Below, piece by piece: positions 35,501-48,855 of a DNA stretch of 64,000 nucleotides. The stretch is from Adineta steineri. Lineage: Eukaryota > Rotifera > Eurotatoria > Adinetida > Adinetidae. Below the pieces are notes generated by a model. The model did no database searches. It was not told the origin of the DNA and saw nothing but the letters and a program-made list of their open reading frames with translations. The translations under genes were made by a program, and so were the position numbers. How positions within the stretch are numbered: the first letter of the stretch is position 1; the number at the start of each line of letters is the position of its first letter. The stretch spans positions 19,915 through 83,914 of the forward strand of contig CAJNOI010000174.1 in NCBI GenBank assembly GCA_905250115.1, in the 5' to 3' direction.

Positions 35501-36899
35501 ATAATTTTTCATCACGTCGAACAAATTTTGATTTAACTAAAAGTACATTTGGTACAAATTTATGTCCGAAATTAGATGATATACAAGTTATTGAACCAAT
35601 TATTACGGAATTTATAGCACATGAACGTTTAAATGGAATTTATTTTGGTGAAAATTATTTACTTACATCTTCACAAGATGGAATTATTGCTATTTGGGAA
35701 AAACCACAAAAACTTCTAAATATTAATACTGTATGTAGAATCTTATGACTGTAATATAGAAGTGATTAGATAAGCACTAATGAAAACTATCCAAGAGATG
35801 TTTACACTAAAAAATTGTTATATTCAGCTATCTTTAAATTTTTAATAGGAAATCATGATATAATTAAAAAATTTGTAAGTAGGTGAAGACATACTTCTGT
35901 AAAAATGTACTTAGTTTAAGTAAATTTCAAGATAAAAATTAGAGTAATGAACTTCGTTTCTTTTTTAGAGAAATAAATCTTAACGGATGAAAATTCAGCA
36001 TACGTATTAAAGTCTAAGAGAAGAATCATTTTGATAAGTTTTTCTCAAATACAGTAAAATCTTTCTTTGTGAACACCTCCGTTTTGTGAACGGTCTCAGG
36101 TCTGACGGAGCGGCTTTTGCTAGAAATCCATCTCTCCAATATGAACATCTTTTTTCCGGTCTCGTCTGGTATTGTCACCTCTTCAATGTGAACATATATG
36201 CAGTGTTTTTTTCACCTCTTTCTACTTTCTGTCATATATTTTGTTTGCACTGGAAGTAGGTGCATTTTATACACGGTTCGAGTGCAGTGCGCTCGAACAA
36301 CATATAGTATCAAGAAAATAGAATTAATTTTTGATCATAATAATAGTTTATCTCAACAATCTTTATCAGAAAAGTATCATATTTCACTTGCTTCTGTATT
36401 TAACATCGTGAAGCGAAAGGCAGAATAATTACTAGAATCTAAATTAATAGATCTATATTTTGATTCGAAAGCAACAAGACAAACAACATTAGAATAGATA
36501 CTCGACTGTTTCTCTACTATTAAGGCACAAGTAAATATTCTAAGATTTCTTCCATTTCAGGCTATGTTATGTATTAACTCTATGATGAACACTTTTTTCC
36601 AGTCCCGATGGTGTTCACATTAAGGAGATTTTAGTGTAAAGAAGCAATCGTCTGTTACTTTTTGTGAGCTATAGTTGGCTCTTGTTCGTAGAATATATCG
36701 CTCAGACTATAATCCTGATATGTTATGAACATTTCAGTGAATTTGAATATATCTGAACCGAGATCGATTTTTTTTTGAAAGGGGATGTTAACAAATCATA
36801 TCTTTTTTATTTTTATTCTAGACTGATGATCGAACAACGAGTTCAACAACATTAATTAACAGTAATTCTCATCATTCGACAGTTTCTCAACGATTATAA
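32502..36899 (+). CDS. WDR20: WDR20/DMWD-type WD-repeat protein (USP12/USP46 cofactor)
   Basis: Six or so exons. Matches to vertebrate WDR20/DMWD run in order: 'REGTYKISSL', 'FNVGRELIVYEF', 'DPLDHRVYKQNHQPTCHD', 'LVGFSKGQIQYI', 'VTCIKWL', 'GSINEFSFSPDNILLAIVSQ', '[20 protein letters not shown]', 'RGHGHTSWISAISFDPY', 'YRIGSVGQDNRLCLWDITED', a Ser/Thr-rich insert, then 'LLTSSQDGIIAIWEKP' and a short last exon (TDDRTTSSTT..., stop 36897-36899). WDR20 binds and activates the USP12/USP46-UAF1 deubiquitinases. The start at 32502 (MARTEPSN) is the first in-frame ATG. Two introns are greatly enlarged: 32943-34032 by a foldback element and 35732-36821 by a pogo-like transposon. Confidence 0.94.
33071..33840. 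mobile_element. Long foldback (inverted-repeat) element, about 770 bp, in a WDR20 intron
   Basis: The two halves are imperfect reverse complements over their whole length. Ends: GATCGAAAAATCATGA versus GTCGAAAATCATGA; shared internal blocks include ATAATACGA.AGTCCTTGTC and CACCTAG, GTATTCAGAAAATTTTCTTT, and CGAGTC..TCGA. The centre is at about 33425 (TAGTAGGTTTTGTAG against CTACAAAACTTACTA). The right arm carries about 85 bp absent from the left. No coding capacity; the small ORFs in it are mirror images of one another. Transcribed, it would form a hairpin of more than 300 bp. Confidence 0.85.
36052..36636 (+). mobile_element. Decayed pogo/Tigger-like DNA transposon in a WDR20 intron
   Basis: Terminal repeats CAGTAAAATCTTTCTTTGTG and (complement of the right end) CACTAAAATCTCCTTAATGT, both continuing into GTGAACACC, sit between TA dinucleotides (36050-36051 and 36637-36638). 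This fits the CAGT-type ends and TA target of pogo elements. Inside, about 36310-36425 encodes a psq/CENP-B-type helix-turn-helix (SLSQQSLSEKYHISLASVFN) that ends in a stop. The rest of the transposase is missing or broken, so it is non-autonomous. Confidence 0.8.
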
Positions 36900-37593
36900 A
36901 CCTTTCTTTGTCTCTCATATATCATTGTACAGAACGAAAAAGCAGTTTATATATTAATAACTGTTATTCTATAAACAATATTCTTTTTCTTTTTAAAAAT
37001 TTCTCTCAATTCTTTTTACAAAAGAATATGAGAGACTAAGTAGCCAAAAATATTCTTGTTATACTCACACACACACACATATAGATATATCCGGTGACTT
37101 TTTTCTGTCCTTTTTTTGTCTTTGAAATAATTAACTCCGTTCATGAATTCGCCTAAATTTTCTTTTTTAAAAGAACATCTATGTGTATGTGTGCGTATGC
37201 TTTTAGAATTGCTTTGTACTTGTGCTGTGTTTATTTGACTGCTGTTGCTACTTTTTTTCTCTCTCTGAAAACTAATGTCCGTGTGCTGCTCGTTGTTAAA
37301 AACAAAGAAAAATCTTGATTCTAAGATAAAAATTAAAATATATAAATGTCTTATAAAAAAAAACAAAATCTATTTGTTTTCCATTTTTTTGATTATAAGA
37401 AAAAACAAAAAACCACAATGACGAAATTTCTTTTATATATTTGATCGATAAAACATGTCGAGGAATAACATAGTTAGCTTATGTTATCTCACATGTTGAA
37501 TCATTTCATGATTATTATATTAATCTTCTCTCTGAGTGGTTTTTGTTTAAATTTGTTTTAAAAACTATATATTCAATGCTTTAATTTTTATAG
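36900..37593. other. Spacer: WDR20 3' flank and rhodanese 5' flank
   Basis: Contains polypyrimidine and CACACACACACACAT tracts (37067-37081). Position 37593 ends in a splice-acceptor-like 'ttttatag' just before the next ATG, so a 5'UTR intron or trans-splice site is possible. No gene seen. Confidence 0.4.
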
Positions 37594-38959
37594 ATGAAAG
37601 CAACGAAAACTATTCCAGCATTACTTTCATGTCATGCATTGAAAGATCTTTTACGATCATCATCACAAAAAATTTCCGTTCTAGAAGCTGATATTGGAAA
37701 ACAATTCGAAAACGAATTTCGACAGTAAGTTTCAGAACAATTAATTTATACTTTACATTTCAATTGTAAGTGATGTACAATTATAGGTATGTTATTTATT
37801 TAGTGGTCATATTCCAAAAGCTCGTTATTTTGATCAACTTGAATGTACAAAACCATCAAAATTGATTCCACGTGGTTTACCGGAAACAAAATGTTTCGAA
37901 TCTTATCTTTCAAAGATGGGTGTATCAAATAGTGATCATATCGTTCTTTATGATCGTTCACCAATAGGTTTTTATGCGACGAGTCGAGCTTGGTGGTTAT
38001 TTAAAGTAGGTGTATTTTATTTTCGTTCGTATTTATATAATTGTTTTTAGACTCTTGGAGTTGATAGTCTATCAATTCTTAATGGTGGTTTCTATAAATG
38101 GCTAAAAGAAATCAATGAATTAGAATCATTCGATGATAGTACTCCTATATCACAAGAAGAAGTAGAAAATGAACAAATAAAAAGAAAAACCCAATTTTTA
38201 TTTCGTACTATTTAGACAGGGAAATTTACTGTTCATAAAAATGAAGAAATGTTAAAAAATTATAAAGATATGTTACATATTGTTTCGACAAATGATAAAG
38301 AACAGCAAATTGTTGATGCACGACCACCAAATCTATTTTATGGTAAGAATTTATTTATTTAAATATTAAAATTATGTTTTTTTCTCTAGGTTCAAATGCC
38401 GGGCATTTACCTAATTCAGTAAATGTTCCATATACAGACGTATTTGATCAAACAAATCAATGCTTAAAATCAAAAGATGAACTTAAACAAAGTATACAAC
38501 AAAAAACCCAAATTCTTCATTCTTTTTTCTTTTAGTTTTTAACAGTGCAGGTGTTGATCTATCAAAACCAGCAATTTACAGTTGTCAAACAGGGACGACA
38601 GCAAGTACATTGGCTTTTGCTGCACATATTCTTGGTCAAGAATCTTTATCAGTTTATAATGTAAGATTTGTCTTCTTCTATTTCCTGAGAATTAAATGCA
38701 CATTTATTATCTCATCATTCATATTAATGATGTTTGAGAAAATAAATCTTGTGCAAAATTAAACATGGCTAAAAAAATTTAATTTTTTATCAAAATCTAA
38801 GGACTGTTTGACGCTAAGACTTAAGTCATATTCAGCAGTATAATTTTGAAACAAATTCTATTTATTATTTTTATATTTTAGGGTTCATTTACCGAATGGC
38901 AACAACGTGCACCGAAAGAATTCATTATTAATAATAAAATCGATACTCCTGCTGCTTAA
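37594..38959 (+). CDS. MPST: Rhodanese-type sulfurtransferase (thiosulfate / 3-mercaptopyruvate sulfurtransferase)
   Basis: Several short exons give two rhodanese domains. Domain 1: 'ISVLEADIG', 'GHIPKARYFD', 'HIVLYDRSPIGFYATSRAWW', 'LNGGFYKWLKE'. Domain 2: 'QIVDARPPNLF', 'GHLPNSVNVPYTDVF', the active-site loop 'YSCQTGTTASTLAFA' with the persulfide-forming Cys, and 'VYNGSFTEWQQRAP'. TST and MPST move sulfane sulfur to cyanide or thiols; MPST has a Gly/Ser next to the Cys (CGSGVTA) and TST has CRKGVTA. The rotifer CQTGTTA fits neither exactly, so the symbol is provisional. The intron around 38164-38214 (gtagaaaat...ttag) restores the frame. The ATG at 37594 is directly preceded by 'tag'. NDUFB11 starts 112 bp downstream on the same strand. 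Confidence 0.85.
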
Positions 38960-39071
38960 ATATGATAGTAATTTTTAATCGTTATTTTGTTTTTTTGTTG
39001 ATTTTAATAAAAAAAACTAACTTGATAGAAGGTGATTGGAAATATTTATTAAATTTAATAATTTATTTAAG

Positions 39072-39819
39072 ATGATTGTACCCGGCAAAGCGGGCTATCA
39101 GTTATTAGCACGATGGCGAGGTCTTCTAATACATCCATCCGTGCGTAATATGATTGCTGGTCGTTCACGTTCGGAAACACCACAAGGTGTACCGGATGGT
39201 TCGTGAAATAAATTTTATGTTTTCTTTTAATTTAATTTTAATTTATAGATTGGGGTACTGCAAAACCACTTGATAAAGAACCAAAATCAACACCCATTAA
39301 ACGCGATGAAAAACGTATTGGTGCACCGGATGTAGTTAAAGGAAACGAAATTGAAACCTTATGGCCAACAGAACGTGAATTACAAGAAGGAGAATATACG
39401 AAACCTCAGTGGGAAAGAAAACAAGTCAATGTAAGATTATTCATATTTCCTTCGACGATTTAATTTATTTATAATTTTAGCATATATGGTATGGTTATGA
39501 TTATGGTGATAAATTTCGAGATGAAGCAAAAATGAAACAACGAATGTTTTCACTTGTTTCTGTTGGACTTTTTCTATTTTGGTTTACATGGAGATACTTT
39601 CCCGATCGATTGTAAGTTCTTATTTTTAAATATTTAAACAAAAAAATGAATTTGAATTTTAGATTAACTCATTGGTGTCAACGTGAAGCATATCTTCGTT
39701 TAGCTGCCCGTGAAAGTCTTGGTCAAGCAGGTGTTAGTCCATGGTATGTCGATCCGGCTAAAGTTGCACCATTTTTACCAAGTGATGAAGAACTTGGCGA
39801 TATGCCCATTGAAATTTAG
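39072..39819 (+). CDS. NDUFB11: NADH dehydrogenase 1 beta subcomplex subunit 11-like (complex I, ESSS)
   Basis: Four exons, about 190 residues. Presequence-like basic N-terminus (MIVPGKAGYQLLARWRGLLI), then an inserted acidic/basic linker, 'HIWYGYDYGDKFRDEAKMKQ' just before one membrane segment (MFSLVSVGLFLFWFTWRYF), 'PDRLLTHWCQREAYLRL' and a 'VDPAKVAPFLPSDEE' end. The pattern HGYD...membrane span...LPD...W..REA...DP.K..LP is that of NDUFB11, a single-pass accessory subunit of the complex I membrane arm in the mitochondrial inner membrane. The ATG at 39072 directly follows 'ttaag'. The short distance to the rhodanese gene hints at a co-transcribed pair. Confidence 0.8.
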
Positions 39820-40814
39820 AAAAAGAAAAAAAGACAACAGTAGATTATTATTATTGACACTCACACTTTTTTTTTCATCCCTCATTTTTCAATCTTGCTC
39901 GCTCTATTCGTGTAAATGACTGTGGTCTTCTTTTTTTTTTTGGATATTAAAAAACATAAATTTAACCGAAATCATTACGCTTTGTTTGATTATATTAAAT
40001 CTTATTCATAAAAATTTCATAGTTACATTTGATGTATCCATCTACGGTAGTATATCGAAGATTGTATTAAAAAAACAGTATTAAATTTAATGTTCGTTGA
40101 TAATTAATAATCTAAATATCTAAAGAAAGTAAGTTTATTCAAGAAGTTAAATCGTATTAAATAAATTCTATTGATTTAATTTCATAATACAATAGCGAAA
40201 TTATTTATAAATATATATAAGAATTTGTTTAATAAAGATGGTGTATAGTTGGAGATAACTTTATTTCATTAAATAAACTCAGTGAACTATTCCTACCGGT
40301 CGGGTTACACATCCGACGAAAAAATTAATTTTCTAAGAACAATTTCCCCTAAGAAAATGGAAGTTAAAACATAAACGTCCGAGAATTTCGTCCGTCATCA
40401 TATAAGACAAGATCTTTCTTTGTAAATAAAAGCTATTCGACATTGTCGAAACATTGGCCGGCAGTTAAAATTTCGTATATATACATACCAATAGGCATAT
40501 TCGTACTAGTGTTGTTTGTAGATCAAACAAGGGCATTACATTGTTTTAGTAATTCACTATCTCTCTCTCGCTCTACAGCTGTTATGATACAAAGATGGTG
40601 TACTTATCAAACACAGTATTCACTCATTCTGTTCTCTTCACATATGTATATATATAGTCAGTTAACATATGTTTTCTCTCGTCATTATTCGATGCAAATC
40701 GTATCGATTCGTCAAGTGTGTATCTAGTTTTATTTTAATTTCAATTGACCGCATCTTTTAAATCAAATAATCTTATATTTATTTTTTTAAAAACACAAAA
40801 AAAAACACTTGATA
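39820..40814. other. Spacer; no supported gene
   Basis: About 1 kb, AT-rich, with TATA/ATAT runs (40211-40221, 40641-40650). The 94-codon ORF at 40443-40727 is low in protein character and is not called. This is the probable promoter region of the Brat-like gene. Confidence 0.4.
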
Positions 40815-42186
40815 ATGAATTCGTTTAATATCTCTCGGAAACGTCCATTTGGTTCCCCAGATAAGGAAAATGTATGGCCATCTATGCTAGGCATTGAAAT
40901 GTAAGTAAACGATTTTTTTTTCTTATAAATTTATTTTATATTCATAATAATATTTTAGTAATGACACTTGTATTGCAAAAAAACAACCACGTCTTGCTCT
41001 TGGTTCAGTGATTATCGATAAAAATTTTCTTCATTCAAGTTAGTATTATGATATTTAATCGTATTCAGTTTGAGTATTAACTTATGAATTCTTTTTATTT
41101 GTAGTTCCATATTCACCACCAGAACATTTCTATATTAAACCAGTTGATCGTAAGTATTGAAATAAAATATTTTTCATATTAATTAATATCTTTTTTTTTT
41201 CTTCTAGCGTGGTCACCAGTAAAAAATGATTCAGTTCAACTTATTCCAAAACTTGATCATCGAACACCTCCTAGTAAATATAATAAATTTCATAAATTAT
41301 GAAAATATTTTGATTTTGTTTAGATCGTTCAGATACACGTTTTAAAAATGGTTCACTTCGACAAATATTAAAATGGACGCGTTCAATAGGTGAATATGGT
41401 GATGGAAATAATGCATTTCGTGAACCGAATAGTGTTGCATGGCTTGATTGTGGAAAAATAGCTGTTGTCGATACGAATGCACATTGTATAAAAATGTTTG
41501 ATAGTGAAAGTGGACAATTTCAATTTTCGTTTGGTCGTGGACGAACATTAGGTTGTCAAAATTTACTTTATCCATATCGTTTAGCTGTTGTACCTGATGG
41601 TAATGATCAATTAGTTGTTATTCAACGTCATCCACGTCCACAAATTCATATATTTAGTTGTCAAGGTGAATTTATACGACGATTTGGTCAACATTTAGAA
41701 AAACCACGTGCATTAACTGTTGATAAATCACATCGTATACTTGTTATTGAATCACAAATACAGAAATTACATATATTTTCACTTTATGGACAAATTCTTT
41801 CTGTATTTTCATTTGAACAACATTTACAATTTCCAACATCAATATGTTCAAATAATTCGGAAATATTCATATCAGATAATCATCTTCATTCAATAAAAGT
41901 TTTTTCTTATACAGGACAAGTAATACGTGAAATCAAAGAAGATATTTATATACAATTTCCAACAAATATTAAATTGAATTCGAAAGGACAATTAATTATT
42001 ATTGATAATCATCAAGGTTTAAATATAACAGTTTATGATGAAAATCAACAAAAAAAACGTTTAGGTGCATATACAGCACGAATATGTCATTCACAAATTC
42101 TTGATGTTACGATTCAAACAAATACAAATATTCTTCATTTAGCATCAAAAGATTATCGAGTTTATACTTATCAACTACCTTTGTGA
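40815..42186 (+). CDS. Brat/TRIM-NHL-type NHL beta-propeller protein lacking RING/B-box
   Basis: Four short 5' exons and one long exon (from about 41324), about 385 residues. After a disordered lead (MNSFNISRKRPFGSPDKENV) comes an NHL propeller whose closest match by eye is fly Brat / worm NCL-1: 'AFREPNSVAW', 'IAVVDTNAHCIKMFDSESGQ', 'FQFSFGRGR', 'LLYPYRLAVVPDG', 'HIFSCQGEFIRRFG', 'PRALTVDKSHRILVIES', 'FPTSICSNNSEIFISDNHLH', 'LIIIDNHQGLNITVYDEN', and the terminal 'HLASKDYRVYTYQL' (Brat LASKDYRLYIYR). Brat NHL binds single-stranded RNA (UUGUUR) and recruits repressors. Here the whole RING/B-box/coiled-coil half is absent, though the upstream exons show no gap. An RNA-binding role is inferred. 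Confidence 0.85.
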
Positions 42187-42558
42187 ATAAAATAAATTTT
42201 TATCACTTTTTTTAAACTTGTCAGTTTAGGCTATTTTTTATCGTTTATAAGTTGTTCATATATTTTTATCAGTTAACGTTCAGAGTTTTATTTTTAAATA
42301 TATATATTTTTTATTATAAATTAAACAAAATTCTAACGACCTCTTTTATTCAAAATTTGACATAAGATAGATTTTTATTGGTCGGAGGCTTGGCCGATGA
42401 TCATTGGTTAAAATATATGCTTACTCATTACTCAGTAGTTATAGTAAACTTGATATTTGCTACATTTTATTAACATGACAATAGTTGAATAGAACAATTA
42501 ATTGATTTCATATAAAAATGAATAGATGATTGTTATTTAATTTCTCTGATAATTCTAG
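42187..42558. other. Spacer upstream of SEL1L
   Basis: 372 bp of AT-rich sequence ending in 'aattctag' directly before the SEL1L ATG; no gene seen. Confidence 0.4.
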
Positions 42559-46251
<3,693 letters not shown>

Positions 46252-46781
46252 TAGTCGCTTTCTGTCGCTCACTTTCTTCTTAGTCTTCTTCTTCTTCTTC
46301 TTCTTCGTCTTTTTTACTCGTTTTGTTATTGCTCTTGTGTCGTTTTTTGGGAATGTGCATCTGTACAGAGAAAGGAAAACATTTTGCTAAAAATTTAGAC
46401 ATTTGTTTATTTTGGTCTATTTTATTGATCTGTATACACGAGAAAACATAAAAAAGTGAAATTTCTGTCGGCATTTTAGATACGATACTTCGTTTATTGA
46501 TTATTTGTAAATGTTTCATATGTATATTAATGCAAACACAAATATAGTAAACTTGTATTATCAAATTTTTGTTGACATTTGGTAAAAAAAGGGTCTAAAT
46601 ATGCATGTCTAGAAGTTAGAGAATAATTCTATAAGCAATACAAGACTTATTATAGAGTAGGACGATGTAAAATACTAACCATAACATTAAATTCAAATCC
46701 AAAGTCATATGTAAAACACTTTCGTAGTCTAATAATATTTATTTAGATTTAGATTATGTATACTATTATTGGCTTTGTCTG
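46252..46781. other. SEL1L 3' flank
   Basis: Begins with a TTCTTCTTCTTCTTCTTC tract (about 46284). The reverse ORF over it (46280-46564) is a repeat artefact. No gene seen. Confidence 0.4.
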
Positions 46782-47369
46782 ATGTTCTGTGTTTTATACT
46801 TGCAATGGCACAGGAGTTATTTATTTTTAATGTATATATTTTTTCTCCTGTTGCCTTTTACACTACCAACTAAGATCTCTCTTCCAGTGTCTTCTAATAT
46901 CACAGATTATTGGGTATTTTTCTCAAATCAAACATCTAATTCACAGCTGCCATTGACAAATTATACATGGTTTGAAGATAATAGCCATTGTTATAAAAAT
47001 GAGATATGTGCTATTTTTGCTAAGGTAAGAAAAAAGAAATATATAAATTCAAAATAAAGTCTTTTTGTTTAGCTACGTCCATTGACCGATCCATTTGACA
47101 ATTGTACATATTTTCTTAATTTATTAAAATGTTATACACATTACCCATTACTAGATGAATTTTATCACCCTAAATATTTAAATGTATGTCCATCCTATTG
47201 TGATAAAATGTATAATGCATTCACGAAAGATATATCTATTAGTGATGCTTATTTAACAAAACAAATTAATGATCAAAATCTTGATTCAATAAATCTCGAG
47301 CAACCGAATTTTATTAAATTATTTATTATTCTGTGCTTAGCAGGAATGCTTAGTTTTATTTTATGTTAA
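46782..47369 (+). CDS. Secreted or GPI-anchored Cys-containing protein, unknown family
   Basis: Two exons (46782 to about 47023, and about 47073-47369) give some 178 residues. The N-terminus is a signal sequence or anchor (YLFLMYIFFLLLPFTLPT), the middle has N-glycosylation sites (SNIT, SNQT, NYT, NCT) and six Cys (CYKNEIC, NCTYFLNLLKC, NVCPSYCDKMY), and the C-terminus is hydrophobic (LFIILCLAGMLSFILC), as for a GPI signal or membrane anchor. The 'CPSYCDKMYNAF' block recalls folate-receptor/riboflavin-binding-like Cys motifs, but the resemblance is weak. It ends 52 bp from the convergent Cys-rich gene. Confidence 0.6.
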
Positions 47370-47421
47370 TAGCAATATAATAAACTTCTTTTTTTATTTT
47401 CTTTATAAATGAATAAAATGA

Positions 47422-47880
47422 CTATAACAATTTAATAGCCTTTAATGAATTACTACAAGCATTTTCTTCGCAACGAAATAATTTGCAATAACCATTGGCA
47501 CATTCAACATTGCGAGTACATGTACCACAATGTTTTGATTCACAATAATTGCTTATTGTACAATATTCTTTGGTTATTGAGCAGTGCTTGTTTTCCTTAC
47601 ATCCTTGACGACATATATTCTTATGACATTTATCGCTTGCACATTGTTTATTTTTTTCGCATGAATGGTGTAATGGATATTTGAGTACACAAACTTGTTG
47701 TTTAATTTTGCAAAAATGTGTTTTTGCACATTGAGATTGTTTTGTACAGGCAACAATTGGAGAAATGGGTTTTGCTGCCGCTGCTGCTACTATCGGCGCT
47801 GTTATTGTCGTATTGAGAGCATTCAAAGTTGTTATGCATGTTATGAGGAAAGTAATAAGTAGAATGAATTTAAGATGCAT
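47422..47880 (-). CDS. Small secreted Cys-rich protein
   Basis: Single exon, 152 residues from the ATG at 47880, chosen because it places a classical signal peptide first (MHLKFILLITFLITCITT); an in-frame ATG at 47949 adds 23 residues before it. After an Ala-rich linker the rest has about 20 Cys in short-spaced pairs (CTKQSQCAKTHFC, CEKNKQCASDKC, CRQGCKENKHC, CTISNYCESKHCGTC, CANGYCKLFRC). The pattern resembles the dickkopf/EGF-like disulfide type without matching one exactly. Function unknown; probably extracellular. Confidence 0.6.
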   Translation of the reverse strand: MHLKFILLITFLITCITTLNALNTTITAPIVAAAAAKPISPIVACTKQSQCAKTHFCKIKQQVCVLKYPLHHSCEKNKQCASDKCHKNICRQGCKENKHCSITKEYCTISNYCESKHCGTCTRNVECANGYCKLFRCEENACSNSLKAIKLL

Positions 47881-48052
47881 GGCTGAAAAACTAGTCTGAA
47901 AAAATATTTGACAAAAAACGTTTATATACAATGAATTATTGTGTAACATATGATAATAATGAGATATATTGTCACAGATGTGATCAATAAAAGTTATTTA
48001 GTAGATATTATTCATTTATTGTCTCTATAGTAATATTATTATTCATGAAATA

Positions 48053-48855
48053 ATGTATGACAATTATTTTATTCAGAATATTTTCAATGATATTCATATA
48101 TTTATAGCTGACTATGTAAAAATATTGAAGATAATCAATGAGAATTCTTCGAATATATTAACAGTAAAATTAAATGACGAAGATTTTTTTTTACCAGCTA
48201 CATTCAATAATATTTCTCAACGAGCGGATACATTAAGATATCATTTGCAACGACAAATAAAAATTCTTGCACAAAAAAGACGAAGTAATATTTCGAAAGG
48301 CATTGATGATGATATTAATAATCAAAAACAAATCTTTACATTGGATAATAATTTGAAAATCGAATTAGATCAATTACAGAATGAAATAGTAAATAAAAAT
48401 ATAAGTTCGATGATACGATATATACAAGTAATACTTGATTCATTTGAACTATATAATGATATTTATTTTCTTAATAAAACATTTCGTCTATTACCTATCT
48501 TACAAAATATACAAAAACAAGTAAAAAATATCCTATCGATTTATTTTTCTTTGATTTATTTGTTTAGTTATGTTGTATTTCGATAAATATTCAGAAAATA
48601 CTTGATAAAAACTCGTTTGGTATTAAACAACATTTAAGAAATGTACAAGATAAATTAAATGCTTATAACAATGAGATGAAAAATAAATTAGATAAATATA
48701 TTTCACGTGATATTCGACCACCAATGCTTGTTATACCTTGTCCAACAAATAATTCTTCTCGTGAATTCTTTACTAAAATTAATTCATCAAATGTGATTGA
48801 TCATGATCTTATTCAAACTACAAGTGTTAGTAGTGAAGATTCATTATTAGAATAA
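48053..48855 (+). CDS. Unrecognised helical/coiled-coil protein, two exons
   Basis: Exon 1 from the ATG at 48053 runs to a donor (caa|gtaaaa) at about 48520; exon 2 starts after 'attcag' at about 48598 and continues in phase (KILDKNSFGIKQHLRNVQDK) to the stop at 48853-48855. About 240 residues, mostly helical, rich in Asn, Ile, Lys and Gln, with a Ser-rich end (TTSVSSEDSLLE). No family recognised. The continued reading frame across the intron supports a real gene. An upstream exon is possible. Confidence 0.5.

Noticed and set aside
36198..36428. 76-codon ORF considered as an independent gene
   Set aside because: Better explained as the HTH remnant of the pogo-like transposon bounded by its terminal repeats.
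40443..40727. 94-codon plus-strand ORF upstream of the Brat-like gene
   Set aside because: Low-complexity, lies over TATA/ATAT and TCTC tracts, no splice context and no recognisable domain.
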